From Candidatus Binatia bacterium (lineage in GTDB: Bacteria > Desulfobacterota > Binatia > UBA1149 > CAITLU01), in NCBI GenBank assembly GCA_036493895.1, contig DASXOZ010000028.1, positions 62,001-126,000 of the forward strand: a stretch of DNA of 64,000 nucleotides. Reading direction: 5' to 3'. The notes under the pieces were generated by a model. It ran no database searches. It was not told the origin of the DNA and saw only the letters and a list, made by a program, of their open reading frames with translations. Position numbers and translations under genes: made by a program. Shown in pieces: positions 58,231 through 64,000 of the stretch (the first letter of the stretch is position 1; every line of letters begins with the position of its first letter).

Positions 58231-58710
58231 CTTGCAGTGGCGATGCAAGAACCTAACTCCACCGGGGAACTTTTCCCCGAAAAACCCCGTCATTGCGGAG
58301 CCCTTCGCCCGGACCCCGTCCCGATCGCACATCGGGAAATCTCGACTTGCGATCATCGCGAGCGTACTTTGAGCACCTCGGTTGCTTGCCTGGTCGGGGC
58401 GTACACAGGCCCCATAGCCGGTTTTCGCCGGTGACCGGGGTCGAGGGGGGACACCGGCGGTCCTTTCTGCGACAGCGGTTTCAGGGACCGCTCCTCTTCC
58501 ACCGCCGATAACAAAGGAGGTGATCCAGTGATCTATTTGTCCAAGGTGAACTGTGAGGTGGTGTCCTCTTAGGAGGACCGCGCTCCAGCACATCGCTGGG
58601 TCGCCCCTTTGACAGGGGACCCAAACACCACCGAACTCCGGCAGTCCCGCTTTCACCGGCGGGCCGGGCATCAAAACCCCGGAAAATCTGCCGGAGTTTG
58701 TGTTTCTTCC
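58231..58710 (+). ncRNA. Candidate highly structured RNA containing a 16-nt complement of the 16S 3' tail
   Basis: Exact stems include 58231-58236/58244-58249, 58263-58269/58273-58279, 58319-58325/58331-58337, 58396-58400/58409-58413, 58457-58463/58485-58491, 58557-58564/58625-58632, 58563-58568/58573-58578, 58585-58589/58595-58599, 58604-58608/58614-58618, and 58634-58644/58688-58698 enclosing two more hairpins (a three-way junction) followed by a T-rich stretch. Bases 58513-58528 are complementary to the universal 16S end CUGGAUCACCUCCUUU. The strand is not certain: on the minus strand the RNA would itself carry that 16S tail. CTCCT at 58491-58495 could hide the Shine-Dalgarno region. No known RNA family was recognised. 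Confidence 0.45.
58528..58572 (+). CDS. Possible 14-residue leader peptide with an extreme Shine-Dalgarno sequence
   Basis: GTG at 58528 follows AGGAGG by 7 nt, ideal spacing, within a 16-nt complement to the 16S tail. The reading frame is M-I-Y-L-S-K-V-N-C-E-V-V-S-S and stops at TAG (58570-58572). The stop lies in the TTAG loop of an exact 6-bp hairpin (GTCCTC/GAGGAC) that also contains a second AGGAGG. This resembles translational attenuator layouts, but no regulated gene follows on the plus strand, so it may be chance or part of the RNA structure. Confidence 0.3.
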   Translation: MIYLSKVNCEVVSS

Positions 58711-58795
58711 CTCGTCTCCCCGTTGCACTGCCCCAAAGATGGGCGCCCGGCGCACCGGATGTTACGACGTTGCGCCGGCGGCCGTTGCCTGCCGG

Positions 58796-60121
58796 TTACC
58801 AGAAGTGCCGCGGCACCAGCGCCAGCTCGCGGGCCTGGCGCGCCAGCTCCTCTCGAAAATCGGGATGCGCGAGCGAGATCAGCGCGGTAGCCCTCTCGGC
58901 CACCGACTTTCCCTTCAGGTTGACGCTGCCGTACTCGGTGACGACGTGCATCACGTCGGTGCGCGGCGTCGTCACGATGTTGCCGGGCGTGAGAGTGGGC
59001 ACGATGCGGCTCTTTCTCTGTCCGTGCCTTTCGTAGGTGGAAGCCAGGCAGAGGAACGACTTGCCGCGGTCCGACATGTAGGCGCCGCGGACGAACTGGA
59101 GTTGTCCGCCGGTACCGGTCAGGTGGCGGTGCCCGTCGCTTTCGGAAGCCGCCTGGCCCTGCAGGTCGACCTGCGTCGTGTTGTTGATCGATACCACCCG
59201 GTCGTTGCGCGCGATCTGCGCGGGCAGGTTCGTGTAGTCCACCGGATAGCTGCGCACCACCGGCGATTGCCCGAGGAAGTCGTACTGGTGACGCGAGCCG
59301 CCGGCGAACGTAAAGACGACGTGGCCCCGGTCCATCTGCTTGCGCGACCCGTTGACGACGCCGGATTCGATCAGGTGCACCATCGCGTCGACGAACATCT
59401 CGGTGTGGATCCCGAGGTCGCGCAGGCCCGAGTCCTTCAACATTTCGCAGACGGCGTTCGGCATGCCGCCGATGCCGATCTGCACGCAGGAGCCGTCCTC
59501 GAGCTGCCCGGCGATCAGCGTCGCGACCTTGCGGTCCACCTCCGTGATCGGCGGGTTCGAAAGCTCGGGCAGAGGATTTTCGCCGCCGTCGATCACGTGC
59601 GCGACTTCGTCGATGTGGACGGCGCACTGCTCGCCGTGCACGCGCGGCATCGCCTCGGAAGTCTCGACGACGAGGATGCGGGCCTTTTCGGTGACGGCCT
59701 TGAGATGGCAGTTGGCCGCGCCGAAGTGGAACCAGCCCTCGTCGTCCATCGGCGTCGTCTTGATGCAGACGACGTCGATCGGGTCGAGGAAGCGGCGGTA
59801 GTACGACGGCGCCTCGCCGAAGTTCATCGGAATGTAGTTGCAGCGGCCGTCCGAGTTCTTGCCGCGGTCGTATGCGGAGAAATGCCAGTTGAACCAGAGG
59901 AAGTGCTCGCCGTCGGGATCGGCTTCGACGACCGCGCGCGGCGACATCGACACGCAGGCACGGATGCGAACGCCGCGAAGCTCGTCCTTGCGCGCCGCCA
60001 GCGCGCGATCGAACAGGTCGGGATGGGACAGCGCCGCGCCGTAGTCCACCCAGTTCCCCGACCGCACCAGCGCGGCGGCTCCTTCCGCAGAAATCGTTTT
60101 CTCGCGCAGCTTTGCGTTCAT
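58796..60121 (-). CDS. Acetyl-CoA hydrolase/4-hydroxybutyrate CoA-transferase family protein
   Basis: 441 aa from ATG 60121, with GGGAG just upstream. Class I CoA-transferase fold in two related halves. The proposed catalytic Glu241 is in G-I-H-T-E-M-F-V-D, preceded by Q-I-G-I-G-G-M-P-N-A-V. Other family blocks: F-N-W-H-F-S-A-Y-D-R and the C-terminal T-E-Y-G-S-V-N-L-K-G-K-S-V-A-E-R-A. It moves CoA between short acyl groups (acetyl, butyryl, 4-hydroxybutyryl, propionyl). The exact pair is not readable. A 23-bp palindrome lies 12 bp upstream of the start. Confidence 0.88.
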   Translation of the reverse strand: MNAKLREKTISAEGAAALVRSGNWVDYGAALSHPDLFDRALAARKDELRGVRIRACVSMSPRAVVEADPDGEHFLWFNWHFSAYDRGKNSDGRCNYIPMNFGEAPSYYRRFLDPIDVVCIKTTPMDDEGWFHFGAANCHLKAVTEKARILVVETSEAMPRVHGEQCAVHIDEVAHVIDGGENPLPELSNPPITEVDRKVATLIAGQLEDGSCVQIGIGGMPNAVCEMLKDSGLRDLGIHTEMFVDAMVHLIESGVVNGSRKQMDRGHVVFTFAGGSRHQYDFLGQSPVVRSYPVDYTNLPAQIARNDRVVSINNTTQVDLQGQAASESDGHRHLTGTGGQLQFVRGAYMSDRGKSFLCLASTYERHGQRKSRIVPTLTPGNIVTTPRTDVMHVVTEYGSVNLKGKSVAERATALISLAHPDFREELARQARELALVPRHFW

Positions 60122-60132
60122 CGGCTCCCCGG

Positions 60133-60155
60133 GCGCGTCTGCCTGGCAGACGCGC
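60133..60155. promoter_or_regulatory. 23-bp palindrome upstream of the CoA-transferase gene
   Basis: GCGCGTCTGCC and its exact complement flank a single T, ending 11 bp before the CoA-transferase start codon. The position fits an operator or a 5' hairpin that limits ribosome access. The gap to the divergent EIIA gene (60398) is 276 bp, with no other clear element. Confidence 0.55.
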
Positions 60156-60397
60156 AAATGGCAGTGCGGCCGGGCCGCGACGTCCCTGCCGTCTTCATCG
60201 GATACGCTCGCAAGCGTTCGCGCTCACGTCGCCATCCGCCCGCAAGAGACTGCCGCAGGCGCCGGGCGAGGCCAAGGCCCCCGCCGACCGCCGCCGCGAC
60301 GCGAAGAAATCGGCTGCTGCACGGCGCACGCCGCCCGGGCGTGTGCTACAAGACTTCGATCCGGGACCACAGCGGGACCACAGGTGGTGAAGTGAAG

Positions 60398-60847
60398 ATG
60401 GAAGACGTGTTGCCCGAAGGCGCCGTGCTGCTCGATATCGACCTGGTCGACAAACCCCGCGCGATCTCCCATGTCGCCGGGCTGCTGGCTGCATTGGCAG
60501 GAACCGCGCCCGAGACGATCGAAGGTGCCCTGCTCGCGCGCGAAGCGCTCGGATCGACCGGGGTCGGCGGAGGCGTCGCGCTCCCTCACGCGAGGCTGCA
60601 CAGCCTGCGCAAGACCCACGCGATCTTCGTGCGCCTGGTCTCTCCGATTCTCTACGAGTCGATCGACTCGATGCCGGTCGACCTCCTTTGTGCGATCGTC
60701 GCGCCCGACGAGCCGAACTCGGATCTGCTGACGGCAGTGTCGGCGCTGGCGCGGCCGCTGCGCGACCAGTTGAAGAAGTCGGTGCTGCGCGAGACCCGCG
60801 ACGTCGCGCAGGCCCGCAAGGTGCTGCTCTCGGGCGAAGCGCCCTGA
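60398..60847 (+). CDS. Second PTS EIIA-Ntr-like protein
   Basis: 149 aa from ATG 60398 (GTG at 60392 is an alternative). EIIA mannitol/Ntr fold with His64 in A-L-P-H-A-R, preceded by L-L-A-R-E-A-L-G-S-T-G-V-G-G-G-V. No IIB/IIC partner is adjacent. It differs clearly from the PtsN at 46349 (short His-flanking loop, different N-terminus), so it is a paralogue rather than a recent copy. Probably regulatory; beyond this I cannot say. Confidence 0.82.
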   Translation: MEDVLPEGAVLLDIDLVDKPRAISHVAGLLAALAGTAPETIEGALLAREALGSTGVGGGVALPHARLHSLRKTHAIFVRLVSPILYESIDSMPVDLLCAIVAPDEPNSDLLTAVSALARPLRDQLKKSVLRETRDVAQARKVLLSGEAP

Positions 60848-60877
60848 TCGGCGCAGCGACGCAGTCGTCGTCTGCCG

Positions 60878-61237
60878 TCAGGATGCAGGGCTGAGCGGCC
60901 GGGTTCCGGCCGCGTACTTGAGCACCCGCACTTTTTCCATCGTGACCAGCCCTTCGGCGACCATTTCGTCGAGGATCGGCGTCAGCCGCTCGACGTGCTC
61001 CGGGGTGTCGACGATTTCGATCACGATCGGCAGGTCCTCCGAAAGCCGCAGGATGTGCGTCGTGTGCAGCACGCTGCGCGCGCCGAAGCCGGCGACGCCG
61101 TGAAAAACCGTCGCGCCGGCAAAGCCTTCCTTCCTCAGACGCTCGATGAGCGCGACGTGCAGGGGCTGGTGATGCCACCTGTCCGACTCGCCAATGAAGA
61201 TCCGGACGAGAACCTGTTCGCCGGTCAGTACTCGCAT
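60878..61237 (-). CDS. DUF190 family protein
   Basis: 119 aa. Small ferredoxin-like protein matching DUF190 (PII-like fold): V-R-I-F-I-G-E-S-D-R-W near the start, L-H-V-A-L-I-E-R-L-R-K-E-G-F-A-G-A-T-V-F-H-G-V-A-G-F-G, then L-P-I-V-I-E-I-V-D-T-P-E-H-V. These genes are commonly paired with crcB, as here (34 bp after its stop), so a link to fluoride export is likely though the mechanism is unknown. Confidence 0.88.
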   Translation of the reverse strand: MRVLTGEQVLVRIFIGESDRWHHQPLHVALIERLRKEGFAGATVFHGVAGFGARSVLHTTHILRLSEDLPIVIEIVDTPEHVERLTPILDEMVAEGLVTMEKVRVLKYAAGTRPLSPAS

Positions 61238-61271
61238 GGCAGCACTTTCTCCTTGCGTGCCGGCACGATCG

Positions 61272-61658
61272 TCAGAACGTGCCGAACAGCGACCGCGCCG
61301 TCATCCAGCCCGCGATGCCCGCGCTCATGCACCCCGCGAACGTCACCAGCAGGTTGAGCGCGGCGACACCGAACGCACCGTCCTGCAGGTAGCGCATCGT
61401 CTCGTAGTTGAACGTCGAGTAGGTCGTGAAGCCGCCCATGACTCCGGTTCCGAGCACCAGGCGCGCGGTCGGCGAAATCGCCGACGCTTCGACGCTGGCG
61501 TACAGGACGATTGATAGCAGGAAGGATCCGATCGAGTTGACCGCCAGGGTCCCGAATGGGAACGCGGGACCAACCACGTCCATCACCCACCCGGACAGCA
61601 GGTAGCGCGCACCGGTACCGGCCGCTCCACCGAGACAGATCAGCAGGAATCGACTCAT
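61272..61658 (-). CDS. crcB: Fluoride channel FluC (CrcB)
   Basis: 128 aa, four membrane helices. Diagnostic motifs: G-G-A-A-G-T-G-A-R-Y, G-T-L-A-V-N-S-I-G-S-F with the conserved Asn, and G-G-F-T-T-Y-S-T-F with the fluoride-path Phe and Thr/Ser. Works as a dual-topology dimer that lets fluoride leave the cell. In an operon with the DUF190 gene. No fluoride riboswitch matching the known core was found in the 200 bp upstream. Confidence 0.95.
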   Translation of the reverse strand: MSRFLLICLGGAAGTGARYLLSGWVMDVVGPAFPFGTLAVNSIGSFLLSIVLYASVEASAISPTARLVLGTGVMGGFTTYSTFNYETMRYLQDGAFGVAALNLLVTFAGCMSAGIAGWMTARSLFGTF

Positions 61659-61828
61659 CGCGTTCGCATCTTTGCGGCGCTCGCCGGCATGCCGGTCACG
61701 GCGGAAGCGTTCGCCTGCGAGCCCGTGTGCGCTGCTATCAGGTTTTCAGATCGATCGCAGCGACGGGCGGTTGCGGCCCCCAGCCGGGGCCCCGGGGTCA
61801 CCCTTTGGGTGCTGCATCTGCATCATTA

Positions 61829-61858
61829 TTGACGCTATGGATGATTCAGTTGTATCTT
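61829..61858 (+). promoter_or_regulatory. Candidate promoter of the chromate operon
   Basis: TTGACG (61829-61834) and TATCTT (61853-61858) are 18 bp apart and only 7 bp before the chrB ATG, so the transcript could be leaderless; no Shine-Dalgarno sequence is visible. ATCAT/ATGAT half-sites flank the -35 element at 61822-61826 and 61841-61845. Confidence 0.45.
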
Positions 61859-61865
61859 TTTCTGT

Positions 61866-62906
61866 ATGGGTTCTGCCGGGTCTGTTGACGCGCCCTCTCT
61901 CGCTGGCCCCCAGCGCTCGCGCGACGCGCGCATTGCAGGACCGGCATCCAAAACGGCCCGCTGGCTGCTGCTGATTCACCAGATTCCGCCGCTGCCCAAC
62001 TACCTGCGCGTCAAGGTCGGCCGCCGCCTCGCGCGCGTCGGCGCCGTCGCGATCAAGAGCACCGTGTACGCGCTGCCGCGCACCGACTCGGCGCTCGAGG
62101 ATTTCGAATGGATCCGTCGCGAAGTGACCGGCGCCGGCGGCGAGGCCGTACTGCTGGCGGCCCATCTTCTCGATGGGCTCTCGGACCGCGACGTGGAGAA
62201 GCTTTTCGGCGACGCCAGGGACCGTGACTACGCCGTCGTCGCCGACGAAGCGCGCCAGATCCTCAAACGCGCAAAACACGACGGCGACGCCGGAACCCAC
62301 CGCCAGCTGGAGGCGGAAGCGCATCGTCTTCAGCGTCGCCTGGAGGAAATCCTGTCGATCGATTTCTTCGATGCTCCCGCGCGCGAGCCGGCTCGCGCCC
62401 TGGTCGCATCGCTTCGCGATGCGATCGATCCGCCTCGCAAGCGCTCGCCCGACGCCGTTTCCTCGCAGGACACAGCGATGCGCGGGCGCACCTGGGTCAC
62501 TCGCACGGGAATCAAGGTGGACCGCATCGGCAGCGCGTGGCTGATCCGGCGCTTCATCGATGCCGGCGCCCGATTCAAGTTCGTGCCCGCCAAGGGCTAC
62601 TTGTCCCAGCCGAGCGAGCTGCGCTTCGACATGTTCGAGGCCGAGTACACGCACGAAGGCGACCTGTGTACGTTCGAAGTGCTGTGTTCGCGCTTCGAGC
62701 TGCAGGTTCCCGGCCTCGCGCGCGTCGCCGAGCTGGTCCACGACGTGGACCTGAAGGACGGAAAGTTCGGGCACCCGCAGACGGCGGGACTCTCTGCGCA
62801 GATCGACGGCATTGCGGCGCTGCACCAGGACGACGAGACGAGGCTGGAACGCGGCAGCGCGGTATTCGAGAGCCTGCTCGCCTATTTCGCGAAAACAAAA
62901 GGATGA
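61866..62906 (+). CDS. chrB: Chromate resistance regulator ChrB
   Basis: 346 aa from ATG 61866. The N-terminal domain begins W-L-L-L-I-H-Q-I-P-P-L-P-N-Y-L-R-V-K-V-G-R-R-L after a 30-residue leader and matches ChrB, with V-Y-A-L-P-x-T. The C-terminal ChrB domain has T-W-V-T-R-T-G-I-K-V-D-R-I-G-S-A-W-L-I-R-R-F-I-D. ChrB is a chromate-sensing regulator of chr operons. Two related genes (SOD-like, chrA) follow at 4 bp and by overlap, so all three are probably one transcript. Confidence 0.9.
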   Translation: MGSAGSVDAPSLAGPQRSRDARIAGPASKTARWLLLIHQIPPLPNYLRVKVGRRLARVGAVAIKSTVYALPRTDSALEDFEWIRREVTGAGGEAVLLAAHLLDGLSDRDVEKLFGDARDRDYAVVADEARQILKRAKHDGDAGTHRQLEAEAHRLQRRLEEILSIDFFDAPAREPARALVASLRDAIDPPRKRSPDAVSSQDTAMRGRTWVTRTGIKVDRIGSAWLIRRFIDAGARFKFVPAKGYLSQPSELRFDMFEAEYTHEGDLCTFEVLCSRFELQVPGLARVAELVHDVDLKDGKFGHPQTAGLSAQIDGIAALHQDDETRLERGSAVFESLLAYFAKTKG

Positions 62907-62910
62907 ATCC

Positions 62911-63771
62911 ATGACTGCATCACGCGAAGACGATCGAACGCCTCATGAACCGGTGTCGCAAAGGCCGGACGCGCCGCCTCACGATGAAGCGCTGCGCGGG
63001 CCCGATGCGTCCCTGACGCGCCGCCAGGCGCTCGCCGTCCTGGCAGCCGGCACTGCCGCGCTCGCCGCCGGGTCCGGCAACTTGGGCTCCGCTTTCGCCG
63101 CCGATGATTCCGCCACGGGAGCATCTGCGATGAGTACGCCCCGGGCTCTCGCGGGCACCAACGCGACCGTCCCGTTGCCATTCGCCGCCGGATCGCTTGG
63201 CGGCCTTTCGGAGCGGTTGATCTCGTCGCACTACGACAACAACTACGGCGGCGCAGTGCGCAACTTGAACCGCCTCGAGCAGGAGCTCGCGAAGATCAAC
63301 TCCGAAACGCCGCCGCCGATCGTCGCGGCCCTGCGTGACCGCGAGCTGGCGTTTCGCAACTCGAAATCGCTGCACGAGGCGTATTTCGCGAACCTCGGCG
63401 GAAACGGGAAACGGTCGGGCGCGATCGAAGCGGAGATCGCCGGCGCCTACGGGACCACCGCGCGCTGGGAAGAACAGATGCGCCAGACGGCGCTTGGCCT
63501 CGGCGGCGGCAGCGGCTGGGCAATTCTCGCGTATGAGCTCGACACCGGCGCGCTTCGCACCGTCGCCGGAGGAAACCACACGCAAGTGCTCGCGCTCGGC
63601 GCACCGCTTCTCGTGCTCGACATGTACGAGCACAGCTACCAGATGGATTACGGCGCTGCCGCCGCGAAATACGTCGATGCGTTCTTCGCGAACGTCACCT
63701 GGGACGAGGTCAACCGGCGGCTCGAGCGTGCGCGCAGCGCTTCGGCCGCGATTCGAGGCGCGAAGGCGTGA
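62911..63771 (+). CDS. Tat-exported Fe/Mn superoxide dismutase-like protein (ChrC-like)
   Basis: 286 aa from ATG 62911. A leader contains T-R-R-Q-A-L-A-V-L-A-A-G with a hydrophobic core, ending about residue 60: a Tat-type signal, fitting a metal protein folded before export. The SOD domain keeps four metal ligands: His of S-H-Y-D-N-N, His of L-H-E-A-Y-F, and Asp and His of D-M-Y-E-H-S-Y. Most second-shell residues differ: positions for His30, Tyr34, Gln69, Trp77 and Trp158 (E. coli FeSOD numbering) hold Asn, Ala, Ser, Phe and Tyr. It lies between chrB and chrA, as does ChrC in some chromate operons, but catalysis is doubtful. Confidence 0.82.
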   Translation: MTASREDDRTPHEPVSQRPDAPPHDEALRGPDASLTRRQALAVLAAGTAALAAGSGNLGSAFAADDSATGASAMSTPRALAGTNATVPLPFAAGSLGGLSERLISSHYDNNYGGAVRNLNRLEQELAKINSETPPPIVAALRDRELAFRNSKSLHEAYFANLGGNGKRSGAIEAEIAGAYGTTARWEEQMRQTALGLGGGSGWAILAYELDTGALRTVAGGNHTQVLALGAPLLVLDMYEHSYQMDYGAAAAKYVDAFFANVTWDEVNRRLERARSASAAIRGAKA

Positions 63772-64000
63772 GCCCGATGCCCTCGTCGCAGGCGGCCGGC
63801 GCGGTTGCCGCCGAAGAGCTGCGCCCGTGCACGCTCGGGCAGCTGGCCCTGTACTTCCTGCGGCTCGGCACTCTCGGATTCGGCGGCCCGATCGCGCTGG
63901 TCGGCTACATGCAGCGCGATCTCGTCGAGGAGCGGCGCTGGCTGTCCAAGGAGGATTACCGCCAGGGACTTGCGCTGGCACAACTCGCCCCGGGGCCGCT
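63768..64000 (+). CDS. chrA: Chromate transporter ChrA, N-terminal part (cut by window end)
   Basis: The GTG at 63768 overlaps the SOD-like stop (GTGA); an ATG at 63777 is an alternative. Only the first 77 residues are visible: a short leader and L-G-Q-L-A-L-Y-F-L-R-L-G-T-L-G-F-G-G-P-I-A-L, then Q-R-D-L-V-E-E-R-R-W-L-S, and A-Q-L-A-P-G-P-L, the CHR domain signature. ChrA exports chromate using the proton gradient. The rest lies outside the window. Confidence 0.92.
   Translation, partial: MSPMPSSQAAGAVAAEELRPCTLGQLALYFLRLGTLGFGGPIALVGYMQRDLVEERRWLSKEDYRQGLALAQLAPGP

Larger units (their letters stand above)
58153..58795. other. 643-bp gap without a convincing protein gene
   Basis: It lies between the propeller gene start and the CoA-transferase stop, both on the minus strand. 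The stretch is packed with short exact inverted repeats and holds the candidate structured RNA and a tiny reading frame. No longer reading frame shows homology or good codon use. Confidence 0.6.

Noticed and set aside
58500-58560. Remnant of a 16S rRNA gene on the minus strand
   Set aside because: Only 16 nt match the 16S 3' end; the sequence before it bears no resemblance to helix 45 or the preceding 16S sequence.
58609-58890. Protein gene on the plus strand overlapping the CoA-transferase end
   Set aside because: The translation is Pro/Arg/Ala-rich with no homology and overlaps a well-supported gene; the DNA is better explained by RNA-like stems.
61659-61865. Fluoride riboswitch upstream of crcB
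   Set aside because: The region has AACCGCC and CTGAT-like pieces and several hairpins, but lacks the GG-GATGG...CC core and the pairing order of the crcB motif.

Overview
The window (64 kb, high GC, densely packed genes with many TTG/GTG starts and stop-start overlaps) comes from a Gram-negative bacterium: it carries Kdo synthesis, Lpt transport, apolipoprotein N-acyltransferase, RpoN, RapZ and a nitrogen-type PTS. Gene order resembles deltaproteobacterial lineages. Several secreted proteins end or begin with a short dockerin-like C-x-GD-x-N...DAL...AVG module, a style I associate with uncultured Binatota/deltaproteobacterial genomes. The lineage is an inference; no rRNA gene is present to settle it.

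Layout. 1-5.4 kb: an accessory cluster in which a truncated LuxC-type acyl-CoA reductase and a class III aminotransferase (+) face a thiamine-diphosphate enzyme, an epimerase-like SDR and a classical SDR (-). 5.4-9.06 kb: a secreted dockerin-like protein, a DUF4336 protein and a DUF2071 protein, separated by palindromes. 9.1-19.8 kb: a long housekeeping run on the minus strand, pgpA-cinA-recA-recX-alaS-phoH-ybeY-lnt-prfB, with a programmed +1 frameshift in prfB. 19.9-25.3 kb: a lipoprotein, two secreted dockerin-like proteins, a CysQ-like phosphatase and an M23 peptidase. 25.6-29.4 kb: ruvX, mltG, lexA, hemW. 29.4-35.5 kb: an EmrAB-TolC-type efflux operon with its TetR regulator and a two-site operator, divergent from a TSUP permease. 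35.5-37.6 kb: gmd and a membrane-anchored matrixin-like protease. 37.8-48.0 kb: kdsB-pyrG-kdsA-kdsD-lptC-lptA-lptB-rpoN-hpf-ptsN-rapZ-HPr, mostly translationally coupled, followed by metK-ahcY to 50.8 kb. 50.9-55.8 kb: a kinase-like/DUF6285 pair, a VOC protein, a HisN-like phosphatase and an aldehyde dehydrogenase. 56.0-58.2 kb: a secreted PQQ-type beta-propeller. 58.2-58.8 kb: a gene-poor, strongly structured stretch. 58.8-61.7 kb: a CoA-transferase, a second EIIA, DUF190 and crcB. 61.9-64 kb: a chromate operon, chrB, an SOD-like gene and chrA, cut by the window end.

How the genes fit together: the 37.8-48 kb block links Kdo supply (kdsB, kdsA, kdsD), LPS export (lptCAB), sigma-54 and envelope-related control (ptsN, rapZ, HPr). 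The 9-20 kb block links DNA repair (recA, recX, with lexA elsewhere) to translation (alaS, prfB, ybeY) and envelope lipids (pgpA, lnt).

The most unusual items are the structured 58.2-58.7 kb stretch, which contains a 16-nt match to the 3' tail of 16S rRNA; the aldehyde/amine/ThDP cluster at the left end; an exported SOD-like protein whose metal ligands are kept but whose second shell is replaced; and a dispersed palindrome family sharing the core GGTGCCTGWCCCC.
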